From the NCBI RefSeq assembly GCF_003143935.1, contig NZ_QFRX01000001.1, positions 8,333,507 through 8,397,506 of the forward strand: 64,000 nucleotides of DNA. Direction: 5' to 3'. Within the stretch, counting starts at the first letter, position 1. Each line of letters begins with the position of its first letter. The notes under the pieces are model-generated. The model did no database searches. It saw nothing but the letters and a program-made list of their open reading frames with translations, and was not told the origin of the DNA. A program made the translations under genes and the position numbers. Below, piece by piece: positions 34,594 to 42,974 of this stretch. This stretch comes from Streptomyces sp. Act143 (GTDB lineage: Bacteria; Actinomycetota; Actinomycetes; Streptomycetales; Streptomycetaceae).

Positions 34594-35475
34594 TCAGACC
34601 GCGGGTGGCGCGGAGCGGACCGATTCCCCGCCAAGGGCCGGCGCGGTCCAGGACTCGAGCAGGCGCAGCGCCTCTTCGGTCGGTGAGCCTGGTTCCACGT
34701 TGTAGACGTACAGGGTCTGGTCCACGTCGCCGGGAACCGGGAAGGACTCGAAGACGAAGTCCAGGTCACCGACGACGGGGTGATGGTGGAGCTTTGCGCC
34801 GTGGGTGCACCGCAGCACCCGGTGGTCGCTCCACCAGGTGGTGAACTCCGGCGACCGCAACATGAGTTCGCCCACCAGGTCGGCGAGTTGCCGGTCGTGG
34901 GGCCGGCGTCCGGCCTCCAGGCGGAGAATCCCCACCGTTTCGGCAGCGGCGCGCTCCCAGTCGCCGACGGTCTCCCGGGCGGAGGGGTCCAGCAGGTAGT
35001 AGCGCGCCAGGTTGCGAGCCGGTACGGGCAGCGCGTCGAAGTCGGTGAGGACGGCCCGGGCCAGTCGGTTGGAGGCCAGGACGTCGGTTCGCCGACCGAG
35101 GACGTATGCCGGCACATGCTGGAGTGTCTGCAGCATCAGGTGCAGACCCGGACGGACCCGCTGCGGCCCGGTGGGAGTGCGGCGAGTGGCGGCGTTGGGC
35201 CGGGTCAGCAGATCCCGCAGGTGTTCCGTCTCGGACGCGTCCAGGTGCAGGGCCTGGCTCACCGCGTCGAGGACTTCCGGTGAGGGGTTGCTGGCTCGGC
35301 CCTGTTCGAGCCGTGTGTAGTACTCGGTGCTCACCCCGGCGAGCCGGGCGACCTCGTCGCGACGCAGTCCCGGTACCCGGCGTGCCCGACCGTCCTCGGG
35401 CAACCCTGCCTGGTCCGGGGTCAGGCGGTTGCGTCGGGTGCGCAAGAAGTCTGCGAGCTCGCTGCGGCTGTCCAT
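34594..35475 (-). CDS. XRE-family regulator with MmyB-like ligand domain
   Basis: 293 aa. The HTH lies near residues 35-70 (GLRRDEVARLAGVSTEYYTRLEQGR). The C-terminal MmyB-type PAS-like domain includes PAYVLGRRTDVLASNRLARAV, RYYLLDPSARE and GELMLRSPEFTTWWSDH. This family pairs with divergently transcribed SDR or oxidoreductase genes and usually represses them; here the SDR at 35654 is the partner, with a 178-bp gap. No strong SD; ATG35475 has CACACT seven bases upstream, a weak hint of a leaderless start. Confidence 0.95.
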   Translation of the reverse strand: MDSRSELADFLRTRRNRLTPDQAGLPEDGRARRVPGLRRDEVARLAGVSTEYYTRLEQGRASNPSPEVLDAVSQALHLDASETEHLRDLLTRPNAATRRTPTGPQRVRPGLHLMLQTLQHVPAYVLGRRTDVLASNRLARAVLTDFDALPVPARNLARYYLLDPSARETVGDWERAAAETVGILRLEAGRRPHDRQLADLVGELMLRSPEFTTWWSDHRVLRCTHGAKLHHHPVVGDLDFVFESFPVPGDVDQTLYVYNVEPGSPTEEALRLLESWTAPALGGESVRSAPPAV

Positions 35476-35653
35476 GCGTCAAGTGTGCGCCTTCGCCGGG
35501 CGGCGTTTACCGTTCTGGGTAGCCCTGTCGGTACCAGTCTCAGCAGGGTATGGCAGGCGCCCCCACACATGTGTCCTGAGGTGTTCTGCTGGATGAGCGG
35601 CCCGGACGAGCAGGCCGCCCCCCTTCGAATGTTTCACGGAAGGTACCTCCTCC

Positions 35654-36430
35654 ATGACCTCGCAAACCTCTGTCGCTCCCCTTGCCGGACGTGTCGCTGT
35701 CGTCACCGGTGCTTCCAGCGGTATCGGCGAAGCGACCGCTGAACACCTGGCGTCGCTGGGAGCGAAGGTCGCCGTGCTTGCCCGGCGCGAAGACCGACTC
35801 GCCGAGTTGGTCTCCCGCATCGAGAAGAACGGCGGCACCGCACTGGCGATCGCCGCCGACGTGACCGACGTCCAGGCCCTGCGCACCGCCGCCGACCGGG
35901 TGCAGAGCGACCTGGGCGGCGCGGACCTGCTCTTCAACAACGCAGGTGTCATGCTCCCCGCCCCGATCGAGGAGCTGGCCACGGGGCAGTGGCAGCACCA
36001 GATCGACCTGAACATCACGGGTCTGATGAACGCCATCGGCGCCTTCGTTCCCCAGCTGGTCCAGGCGGCCGCCGAACGCGGCGTCGGCGACCTGATCAAC
36101 ACCTCCTCGATCGCCGCGCAGAACCTCTTCCCGAACTTCGCCGTCTACGCGGCGAGCAAGGCGTACGTGACGCACCTGTCCCGGCACCTGAGGATGGAGC
36201 TGGGCCCGAAGAAGGTGCGAGTGTCGGCGATCGAGCCGGGCATCGTCGGGACGGAGCTGCAGGGTCACGTCACCGACGCCGGGGCCCGGGAGTGGCTGGA
36301 GGGCTCCAAGGAGACGATGGAGTGGCTGACGGCGGAGGACATCGCCCACACCGTCGGGTTCCTCGCCTCCCAGCCGGCACGCGTCAACCTTCAGCAGGTC
36401 ACGATCATGCCTACCGGCGAGGCCAGCTGA
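35654..36430 (+). CDS. Short-chain dehydrogenase/reductase
   Basis: 258 aa classical SDR: cofactor motif VTGASSGIG (TGxxxGxG), NNAG, catalytic Ser in NTSSIAAQ and YAASKAY (YxxxK). Basic residues after strand 2 (LARREDR) favour NADP(H). GGAAGG precedes ATG35654. Divergent from the XRE/MmyB regulator, its probable repressor. It is a close relative of the SDR at 62991. Substrate unknown. Confidence 0.9.
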   Translation: MTSQTSVAPLAGRVAVVTGASSGIGEATAEHLASLGAKVAVLARREDRLAELVSRIEKNGGTALAIAADVTDVQALRTAADRVQSDLGGADLLFNNAGVMLPAPIEELATGQWQHQIDLNITGLMNAIGAFVPQLVQAAAERGVGDLINTSSIAAQNLFPNFAVYAASKAYVTHLSRHLRMELGPKKVRVSAIEPGIVGTELQGHVTDAGAREWLEGSKETMEWLTAEDIAHTVGFLASQPARVNLQQVTIMPTGEAS

Positions 36431-36510
36431 TCACACACCCGGCACCACCGTCCTGATCCAGGCCGGTGGTGCCGGCCCGGATCAGGACACCATTTCCGAC
36501 GGAACCTCAT

Positions 36511-36548
36511 CCCGGACGGCCCGCCGCAACTGCGGCGGGCCGTCCGGG
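36511..36548. terminator. Strong 18-bp hairpin between convergent genes
   Basis: Positions 36511-36528 pair perfectly with 36531-36548 around a 2-base loop (core GGACGGCCCGCCGC). Bidirectional terminator for the SDR and the SnoaL-like gene. Confidence 0.8.
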
Positions 36549-36558
36549 ATGATCTCGG

Positions 36559-37290
36559 CTACTGGAGCTTTTCGGTGACCACCTCGTGGTCCGGGCTGAA
36601 GATGACGATCTTCTCGATCAGGTCACCGGTCGTTTCGATGACCTCCCATCCCACCGCGGTCTTCTCGGGGGGAAAGACCGCGTCCCACCGGAAGTGCACG
36701 AACTCCCGGTTCTTGTAGTAGCTCTCGACCTCGATGCTGACGGGCGGGGCCTGCTGCTGCACGACGCCGATGTAGTCGTTGAGGGCGGCGCGGCCGACGT
36801 AGATGTTGTCGGGCTCGGGCTCCATGAACGTGATGTTCTCGGCGTAGGTCTCCTCGATCGCCTTGGCACGCTCGATCGGGTCCCTGACCGTCCAGACCTG
36901 GAGGTGCTTGGCGGTGATGAGCCTGGCGCGCTCCGAGGAACCGGTCAGGGTCAGGCTGAGGAGGGAGATCCGCCCCACTCCGTCCAGGACGGCCGTGACT
37001 TCGCCGTTCGCGGAGAACTCGTCGCCCTGGAGGTCCAGTCCCGCCTCGCTCCACTGTGCGGTGACGGACTCGTCGGTCTGCGCGGAAACGGTCAGGGAGT
37101 GCTTGATCTCCTTGCGCTTGGCGGCCTTCCGCTGGTGGAAGGCGATGGCCCTTTCCCGGCCCTGGACGAATTCGCCGCAGTGCAGCAGCACGAATTCCTC
37201 CGCGAAGAGGTCGCGAAGGCTGTCGAGGACGGAGTGGTCACTGACTGCCGAGTCGACGATCTCGAAATAGCGAGCGAGTGGTGTGGTCAT
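36559..37290 (-). CDS. Double SnoaL-like (NTF2-fold) protein
   Basis: 243 aa made of two NTF2-like domains. The first, about 1-125, has SLRDLFAEEFVLLHCGEFVQG; the second, about 130-243, has ETYAENITFMEPEPDNIYVGR and VHFRWDAVFP. Such domains form a pocket used by cyclases, isomerases or simple binders; no catalytic Asp/His pair is certain. SD AGGAAG precedes ATG37290. A TTGAC-TG-GTCAA palindrome lies 65 bases upstream, so it probably belongs to the MarR regulon proposed for this region. Confidence 0.75.
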   Translation of the reverse strand: MTTPLARYFEIVDSAVSDHSVLDSLRDLFAEEFVLLHCGEFVQGRERAIAFHQRKAAKRKEIKHSLTVSAQTDESVTAQWSEAGLDLQGDEFSANGEVTAVLDGVGRISLLSLTLTGSSERARLITAKHLQVWTVRDPIERAKAIEETYAENITFMEPEPDNIYVGRAALNDYIGVVQQQAPPVSIEVESYYKNREFVHFRWDAVFPPEKTAVGWEVIETTGDLIEKIVIFSPDHEVVTEKLQ

Positions 37291-37354
37291 GATTGGCTTC
37301 CTGTTATCGCGCCGGGACGGCTGTGCCGCCACTTGTATCGTGACGCCTACCTTG

Positions 37355-37366
37355 TTGACTGGTCAA
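37355..37366. promoter_or_regulatory. MarR-type palindrome upstream of double-SnoaL gene
   Basis: TTGAC-TG-GTCAA, perfect 5-bp arms, in the promoter gap of the gene starting at 37290. It shares the TTGA-N4-TCAA pattern with sites at 38238, 38339 and 39142. Confidence 0.5.
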
Positions 37367-37416
37367 GTATGTGTTTATATCTGTGGTGGTGCTCACCTCG
37401 GCCCGGGGGTGATGAG

Positions 37417-38196
37417 TCAGAGGCGGCGATCGGTTCCCCGCCGGCCGCGGAGACCCAGGTCGTCCAGGGGGGTACCGTCCGCCCAGCGCTGGAGCCGGCG
37501 GCCGTCGAGAAGGCGGACACCGCTCTGGTCGGCGGCCCACCGTACGTCCGCGCGGCTGAACCGGGCCCGGCTGACCAAGATCCGGATCAGCCCGTCGGTT
37601 GCGGTGTGCTCCGCCCTTTCCAGAGGGGCGCGGACAGCCGGGAAGCTCCCGCTCGTCGCCTCCTCGGCCGGGCAGAAGGACACCTCGAGCATGCGGCCGC
37701 TGCCGTCGCGAGCGTAGAGGCGAGGCCGCCGCCGGGCCGGGAGGGAGACGACGTGCCAGCCGTCGCGCCGCAGTATCCGTTCAGCGGCGGCCAGCAGGCC
37801 GTGGTCGTCGAGCAGTGCGAGTTCGGCCCGGGTGTAGATGCCCGCGCGTCGGCGGACCGCCGCGCGGCGCCAGCGCACCCCTATGACGGTGACTGCGACG
37901 AGCAGGCCCAGGCTCAGGGCCTGGCCGACGAAGCCCATCACGTGGTGGAGCCACACCAGGATGAGGGTCAGCCCGGCCACCGCCGATCCGACGACGGCGA
38001 ACGCGGGCAGCACCTCGCGCAGTTCGGGGCCGTAGCGCCCCTGTTCCCGCAGTTCGGCAAGCGCACGCCGCCTCCGCGACTGCCGTGAATCCGACCCCCG
38101 GCCCATCGGATCCAGGACCCCCCGCCCCGCTTGTGCGTCCGCGCCCACGCCCGTTCGCTTGAGCTGTCCCCTGGTCAACGCCCCGAGACGTTCCAT
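37417..38196 (-). CDS. Membrane protein with Mrr-like restriction-endonuclease fold domain
   Basis: 259 aa from ATG38196 (GGCGGA upstream; ATG38214 is an alternative). Two membrane helices lie near 65-115 (VLPAFAVVGSAVAGLTLILV; GQALSLGLLVAVTVIGV). The C-terminal part, ERILRRDGWHVVSLPAR, MLEVSFCP and SGVRLLDGRRLQRWADG, resembles Mrr_cat-like domains found in actinobacterial membrane proteins. The usual D-x-n-(D/Q)xK motif is not evident, so nuclease activity is doubtful. An AT-rich promoter with TTGACA and a TTGATATGTCAA palindrome lies upstream. Confidence 0.65.
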   Translation of the reverse strand: MERLGALTRGQLKRTGVGADAQAGRGVLDPMGRGSDSRQSRRRRALAELREQGRYGPELREVLPAFAVVGSAVAGLTLILVWLHHVMGFVGQALSLGLLVAVTVIGVRWRRAAVRRRAGIYTRAELALLDDHGLLAAAERILRRDGWHVVSLPARRRPRLYARDGSGRMLEVSFCPAEEATSGSFPAVRAPLERAEHTATDGLIRILVSRARFSRADVRWAADQSGVRLLDGRRLQRWADGTPLDDLGLRGRRGTDRRL

Positions 38197-38237
38197 GAGT
38201 TCCGCCCAGTGCATTCCACAGTAAAATGGACAGGTAA

Positions 38238-38249
38238 TTGATATGTCAA
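38238..38249. promoter_or_regulatory. MarR-type palindrome upstream of Mrr-like membrane gene
   Basis: TTGA-TATG-TCAA, followed by a further half site (ATGTCAAG, 38252-38259). On the minus strand this is the TTGACATATTTGACATATCAA region, so the operator overlaps -35-like TTGACA elements. Confidence 0.5.
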
Positions 38250-38337
38250 ATATGTCAAGTGAATGGTGCGCGCGGGGCATCTCTCGTGGCTCCCAGCGGG
38301 CGGCGCTGGTCGGCGGGTTCCGCCCCGGCCAGGTAAA

Positions 38338-38351
38338 CTTGAGCAGTCAAG
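38338..38351. promoter_or_regulatory. MarR-type palindrome upstream of SnoaL-like gene
   Basis: CTTGA-GCAG-TCAAG, 5-bp arms, 130 bases before ATG38481. Confidence 0.45.
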
Positions 38352-38480
38352 CGACTCGGTCGGCGGAGAAAACACGTTCGGCCACGGTTGCTCCGGTGAG
38401 GCGGCCGTCCCGCCGGTGCGCGTGCCGCGGAGGACAGTCCCGCTGACATATGCCGAAAACCCGGATGGAGCCTCTACACC

Positions 38481-39053
38481 ATGGGAATGACTGCCACGGA
38501 CCTGGCCACCTCGCTCTTCACAGTCCTTGAGACAGGTGATCCCGCGCTGGCCGCTCAGGTGGTCCACGAAGAGTTCCGCAACCGCGAAGCGGCCGTGGCG
38601 CCTCCGGCGTGCCGCGTCGCCGGGCCGGCCGGCGTGCTGGCGTCGAGTGCGTGGATGCGGTTCGCGTTCGAAGGGCTGCGGCTGCCCTTCCTGGAGACCG
38701 CCCGCAACGACGACCAGGTGTGGGTGCGGCTGCGGATGCAGGGCCGGCACACCGGCGCCTTCGTCCTGTTCAAGGACGGCGCCGTCGACCAGGTGGTGCC
38801 CCCCACCGGCCGGGAGATCGACTTCGAGCAGATACACGTGCTCGATCTGCGGGACGGCAAGGTGGTCCGGCACGAGGCGGTGCGTGATGACATCACGATG
38901 CTGGGGCAGCTGGGCGTCTTTCCCCCCACGCCGGCGGCGGGAATGCGCATGCTCGCCTGGAAGACCACCGGACGCGCCTCCCGGGCTGCCGCGGAGGTCA
39001 CGGCCCGGGCTGCCCAGGCGGCCGGGGCTGCGGTGAACACGCCGGCCGCATGA
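38481..39053 (+). CDS. SnoaL-like / ester cyclase-like protein
   Basis: 190 aa. NTF2-like fold: LATSLFTVLETGDPALAAQVVHEEF, FEGLRLPFLETARNDDQVWVRLRMQGRHTG and IDFEQIHVLDLRDGKVVRHEAVRD match SnoaL-like polyketide-cyclase families. An Ala-rich helical tail follows residue 150. No enzymatic residue can be assigned. Weak GGAG lies about 11 bases before ATG38481; ATG38487 is also possible. It sits between two TTGA-N4-TCAA sites. Confidence 0.8.
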   Translation: MGMTATDLATSLFTVLETGDPALAAQVVHEEFRNREAAVAPPACRVAGPAGVLASSAWMRFAFEGLRLPFLETARNDDQVWVRLRMQGRHTGAFVLFKDGAVDQVVPPTGREIDFEQIHVLDLRDGKVVRHEAVRDDITMLGQLGVFPPTPAAGMRMLAWKTTGRASRAAAEVTARAAQAAGAAVNTPAA

Positions 39054-39141
39054 GTTCGGCTTCAGCAGGGTGACCGCTGTCGCATGCAGGGCGGCGGCGG
39101 TCGCGTAACGCGCACATGCAGGGGGCATCGCACACATATAC

Positions 39142-39153
39142 TTGACTAATCAA
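39142..39153. promoter_or_regulatory. MarR-type palindrome upstream of glycosyltransferase
   Basis: TTGA-CTAA-TCAA within the AT-rich block TATACTTGACTAATCAATTA. The -35-like TTGACT is inside the operator. Confidence 0.5.
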
Positions 39154-39281
39154 TTAAATGGGGATAGTTTCTCGGTGATGCTGCCGGCATGGGTATGTCG
39201 TCGGCGGCAGGTCGTCACGTCCTCGCAGACCGGCCGTAGGCCAGTGCAGCCTGTCGCGACGTCAAGTCAGAAAGCCCCGCT

Positions 39282-40430
39282 GTGCGCATCCTCTTCTTCA
39301 GCACTCCCGTACGCCAACGCCTCATGCCCATGGTGCCGCTGGCGCGTGCGCTACGCCGACACGGCCACGCGGTCGCCTTCTCGACCGCCGCCGAGGCGGC
39401 CTGCTGGCTGGAGCCGGAGGGCTTCGAGGTGCTCCCCTCGGGCCCGGACGCGCATCAACTGACCGCCGAAGTCGCCCGTCGGCTCGGCTCCGACATCCTG
39501 TTCAGCTCGGACAAGGACCTCACGGCGGAACTCTTCGCCGGCGCACGAGTCGACCTCATGGCCGACGAGGCGCTGGAGCGTGCGCAGCGCTGGGCGCCCG
39601 ATCTGATCGTCTGTGAGGACCGCGACTTCGTGGGTCCTCTGGTCGCGACCGCTCTCCGGGTGCCGTCCGTGGTGGTCGTCGCGGGCCTTGTGCCGGAGGC
39701 GGAAGAACTCGGCGCCCTCGCCGCTGCGGTCCGCTCGCGCTATGTCGCGCGCGGCCTCCAGCCCCCCGCCCGGGTGCCCGCCGGGGATCGGCTGCTGGAT
39801 CTGTGTCCGCCGGGTTTGCAGCGCGAGGGCGGGCGGCCGTCCGCCGACCGCCTCGCGCCGAGGGCGGAACCACTGGTGGACGTGCAGGGCGCGGCGACGT
39901 CCCGTCCCGCCCACGACGGCAGACCCGGCGTGCTCGTCGGCCTCGACGCGGCAGCAGGGGCGTCGCTGACGCTCAGCCAGGTGCTCCGCGCGTTGAGCGC
40001 ACTGGATGTCGACGTGATGGTGGTGGCGGGGGAGCGGGCGAAGGATCTCGGAGCGGGTCCGGGCCAGGTCCGATGGTGCTCCCGCTTTCCTGCGGGCGAT
40101 TGGGAGGGCGTTCGCGCGGTGGTGCACTCCGGCGACCGGGAGACCACCCTCGCGGCTGCCGCGCGCGGTGTCCCGGCCGTCGTCGTTGCGCAGTCCCCCG
40201 GCCAAGAGGAATGGGCGGCACGGCTCGCGGCGGCGGGAGCGGGTATCGCGCTGCCGGCCGGGAGCGCTGACCCGACCAGGGTCGCGACGGCCGTCGGTTC
40301 GCTGCTGTCGGACTCGCGGTTCAGCCAGGGCGCATCCCGGCTCCGGGCCGACATCGACGCCATGCCGGACGCCACCCAGGTGGCCCGGGAACTGGTGGCG
40401 TGGGCGTCCGCCTTCAGCAGGTGTCAGTAG
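39282..40430 (+). CDS. GT-B glycosyltransferase, MGT-like
   Basis: 382 aa. The N-terminal FSTPVRQRLMPMVPLARALRRHGHAVAFSTA is the acceptor-side signature of macrolide-type glycosyltransferases. The donor-side motif is degenerate: where the family has HGGxGTT this protein has VHSGDRETTLAAAARGVPAVV, and the terminal DQ is GQEEWAARL. The sugar donor may therefore be unusual or the enzyme inactive. Start GTG39282 has only a weak SD. The stop overlaps the end of the convergent MarR gene by 7 bases. It may glycosylate a compound sensed by that regulator. Confidence 0.8.
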   Translation: MRILFFSTPVRQRLMPMVPLARALRRHGHAVAFSTAAEAACWLEPEGFEVLPSGPDAHQLTAEVARRLGSDILFSSDKDLTAELFAGARVDLMADEALERAQRWAPDLIVCEDRDFVGPLVATALRVPSVVVVAGLVPEAEELGALAAAVRSRYVARGLQPPARVPAGDRLLDLCPPGLQREGGRPSADRLAPRAEPLVDVQGAATSRPAHDGRPGVLVGLDAAAGASLTLSQVLRALSALDVDVMVVAGERAKDLGAGPGQVRWCSRFPAGDWEGVRAVVHSGDRETTLAAAARGVPAVVVAQSPGQEEWAARLAAAGAGIALPAGSADPTRVATAVGSLLSDSRFSQGASRLRADIDAMPDATQVARELVAWASAFSRCQ

Positions 40431-40879
40431 TTGGGCGCTATGCGCTCCAGCACTTGCGCCGCCGCCGCGATGTCGCAGCCCTCCAGGCGGGAGAAGATGT
40501 GACGTCGTACGCTCGCGAGGTTGGTGGGCCACGCCTGTTTCAGCTGGGCCCATCCCGCATCGGTGAGGACGGCCAGCCACGCCCTTCCGTCGTCCGGTGC
40601 CTTCTGCCGGATCACCAGGGACTGCGACTCCAGTCGGTTCACGACCCTTGTCATGCCACTCAGCGACAGCCCGCACATATTGGCAAGCTCACTCATCCGC
40701 ATCTGGTTGTGCGGCACCTCGGACAGGTGCACCAGAACCGTGTACTCGGTGCTGGTAATCGGATGCTCTTCGAGCATGTCCGCGTCGACGACTCGGGGCA
40801 GGAGTGTCATTACTCTGCCGAGAGCCCGCAGGAACGCCTCCTCGTCGTGGTCGAGGGGCTTGATGGTCGGGTCTGCCAT
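40424..40879 (-). CDS. MarR family regulator
   Basis: 151 aa. Winged helix: ITSTEYTVLVHLSEVPHNQMRMSELANMCGLSLSGMTRVVNRLESQSLV, then wing PDDGRAWLAVLTDAG. ATG40879 lies exactly six bases after a -10-like TACACT and lacks an SD, so the message is probably leaderless. It is the obvious candidate to bind the TTGA-N4-TCAA palindromes at 37355, 38238, 38339 and 39142. A weaker copy (TTGATAAACTAA, 40995-41006) is upstream of its own promoter. Confidence 0.95.
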   Translation of the reverse strand: MADPTIKPLDHDEEAFLRALGRVMTLLPRVVDADMLEEHPITSTEYTVLVHLSEVPHNQMRMSELANMCGLSLSGMTRVVNRLESQSLVIRQKAPDDGRAWLAVLTDAGWAQLKQAWPTNLASVRRHIFSRLEGCDIAAAAQVLERIAPNY

Positions 40880-40885
40880 GAGCAC

Positions 40886-40891
40886 AGTGTA
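40886..40891 (-). promoter_or_regulatory. -10 element of leaderless MarR transcript
   Basis: TACACT on the minus strand, six bases, then ATG40879. This is the same geometry as at 3835 and 53130. Confidence 0.45.
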
Positions 40892-41048
40892 AATGGCGGG
40901 AAATCGGCTTCGCTGCCCTGCGCATCGATGAAAGTCAGGATGCGCGGAGAGCGATGAATCGACGGAATATGCGGCCAGTCACCCTAGTACTTGCTTGATA
41001 AACTAAAAATGTACGGAATTCGAGAGCCCGCGTGGACCGGCCCGCCGG

Positions 41049-41654
41049 TCAGTGGACGTCCGCCGTCGCTTCAGCGGCGGCAGTCCCCTCGGACTCGACG
41101 AGTGTGTACATCACCGAACGCTGCTGGCGGTGCCGCTGGACGCGCCGCTTGGCCACCAGTGACTCAAGCGTGTTGCGCACCACCTGGGGTGTCGGAGCGC
41201 GGTCCGGGTGTTTCTCCAGCAGCTCGTCGCGCAACTCCTTCGCCAGGCGCGGTTCTTCGTGACCGCGCAACAGGTCGACCAGGACGTCCCCCAGCAGCGG
41301 GTGCCGCGACTGCCTGCTCGCGCCGGACCCCGCCGAGCTCATCGCCTTGCGCCGCATGGCGACCCCGGCCGCCACCCGGCGCGGTTTCCGCGTGGACGCG
41401 ACCTGGGCAGCTTCCCTGACCTGCGTCCTGCCGAGCACGGGTTCATCTTGGCCCTGGTCGGGCAGCGGCGACGCATCCGACATGCCTTCGTACCGTTCGG
41501 CGAGGGCCAAGATCTCCACCAGCAGGGTCTCTTCCTGCTGCAACAGCCTCATCCTGTCGGTCAGTTCCCGTTGCCGTCGGCGGTTCTCCTCAAGGTCCGA
41601 CGCGGCCTGCTCGACGTACCGCGATCGGAGCGTGGCGGCTGACTGGCTGGTCAC
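41049..41654 (-). CDS. Coiled-coil protein with winged-helix C-terminus
   Basis: 201 aa. Residues 10-60 form a strong coiled coil (RYVEQAASDLEENRRRQRELTDRMRLLQQEE). A basic, low-complexity linker follows. Residues about 115-185 look like a winged helix (LLGDVLVDLLRGHEEPRLAKEL; PTPQVVRNTLESLVAKRRVQRH). A DNA-binding regulator of unknown target is likely. GTG41654 follows GAGGGAG. Third gene leftward in this region; 170 bp separates its stop from the MarR start. Confidence 0.7.
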   Translation of the reverse strand: MTSQSAATLRSRYVEQAASDLEENRRRQRELTDRMRLLQQEETLLVEILALAERYEGMSDASPLPDQGQDEPVLGRTQVREAAQVASTRKPRRVAAGVAMRRKAMSSAGSGASRQSRHPLLGDVLVDLLRGHEEPRLAKELRDELLEKHPDRAPTPQVVRNTLESLVAKRRVQRHRQQRSVMYTLVESEGTAAAEATADVH

Positions 41655-41838
41655 AACCGTTCACTCCCTCTCATCCATGGTGCTGCGCATGCTACCCAGA
41701 CCTGTACGGAGCCCCCACCGGCCCTGGAGACACGGAGAGGGAAACGTGGCCGGGGGCCGGTGCCAGGACATGCGGGTGTGCGCAGCGCGACGGGCGACGA
41801 CAGAGCCGCGTGCCTGTGCCCCGCTGACCGGGTCACGG

Positions 41839-42639
41839 TCACAAGGCGACCCACGAGCCGTGCGGGGGAGTGTGCAGGAGTGACGACAGTCCCGCTTCGC
41901 GGAAGGCCGTCCGGATGTCGTCGAGCCCCTCGGAGAAGTGGGTCCAGCCGTCGTAATGCGCAGGCACGACGACGTCCGCGCCCAGCACCGCTGCCGCCGC
42001 CGCGGTACGGCGGCCGTCCATGGACAGCGGGCGCCCGTCGAACTTCGCCGGCACGCGCGCCGCACCTGCGTGCAGCACCGCGGCGCTGATGTCCGGCGCC
42101 CGGCGGGACACCTCCGCCACCGTGCGGATGGAGGCGTTGTCTCCGCTGATGTAGACGGTGGGCAATCCCTGCCCGGACAACACGAACCCGGTGACCTGGC
42201 AGTTGACGTAGCCGTCGGCGTCGCGCTCCCCGTCCTCCGGTCCGTGTACCGCCGGGACCGCGAGGACGGTGAGATCGCCGGCGCCGTCCGGGCGCGGTAC
42301 GAGGTGGCTGCTCCACGGGGACAGGCCGACGGCCCGCTCGCCGAGCCGCGCCGCGGAGACGGGCGTGGTGAGGACCAGAGGCGCGGCCTCGGCGAACGCC
42401 CGGCCGCGCACGTCGAGGTTGTCCGGGTGCTGGTCATGGCTGACCAGCACCACGTCGACGGTGCCCAGCGCGCCTTCCTCGGCAGCAGGCCCGGCCGTCT
42501 TGGTCAGATACCCGCTCGGGCCGGGCTCGTCGAACGTCGGATCGCTGACGAACCGCAGGCCGCCCATGTCGATCACGGCCGTCGGGCCGCCCAGTACGGT
42601 GACCGCGCACTCCTGGCGGAACAGCTCCGAGCTCGTCAT
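41839..42639 (-). CDS. MBL-fold metal-dependent hydrolase
   Basis: 266 aa. LVSHDQHPDNLD is the metal motif of the UPF0173/UlaG-like group, though spaced HxxHxDN rather than HxHxDH. Later ligands are the His in VPAVHGPEDG, the Asp in YISGDNAS and the His in VVPAHYDGW. Predicted to hydrolyse a lactone or phosphoester in the cytoplasm. SD GGGTGAGG precedes ATG42639. Divergent from the nitronate monooxygenase at 42975. Confidence 0.85.
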   Translation of the reverse strand: MTSSELFRQECAVTVLGGPTAVIDMGGLRFVSDPTFDEPGPSGYLTKTAGPAAEEGALGTVDVVLVSHDQHPDNLDVRGRAFAEAAPLVLTTPVSAARLGERAVGLSPWSSHLVPRPDGAGDLTVLAVPAVHGPEDGERDADGYVNCQVTGFVLSGQGLPTVYISGDNASIRTVAEVSRRAPDISAAVLHAGAARVPAKFDGRPLSMDGRRTAAAAAVLGADVVVPAHYDGWTHFSEGLDDIRTAFREAGLSSLLHTPPHGSWVAL

Positions 42640-42806
42640 CGTCACCCTCACCCATCTGCTTTCCTGGTCCGGATCCGCACACCGGTCCTGTGGTGGCGTG
42701 TGCGGGACATCCTCGGCTCAACATCCGTGCCGGCCAGGCAATGAGGTGGCCCGCCCCCCTCATTTCCGTCAGCGTCCCTCGGTGTGTCGATGCCCGCTGT
42801 ACATGG

Positions 42807-42851
42807 AGCCAGCCTAGTCGGCAATTGTCTCGCTCGCCTTCTAGGCTGGCT
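42807..42851. promoter_or_regulatory. 11-bp inverted repeat spanning the nitronate monooxygenase promoter region
   Basis: AGCCAGCCTAG (42807-42817) and CTAGGCTGGCT (42841-42851), perfect arms 23 bp apart, lie between the divergent hydrolase and monooxygenase genes. Likely a two-half-site operator. Confidence 0.5.
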
Positions 42852-42974
42852 TCATACGTATGGCCCCGGAGGAGGACGCACACAGGCGCGTCGGCGCCGA
42901 CCGCGCCGCCTTCGCCGACCGGGGCCGGACCTGCGCGCGCTCGCTGCCTGCCGGAGCGAAGTGAGGAGCCCACC

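Noticed and set aside
34443..35117. 224-aa minus-strand frame overlapping the XRE regulator
   Set aside because: Out-of-frame Pro/Ser/Thr-rich reading; the regulator frame carries HTH and MmyB signatures.
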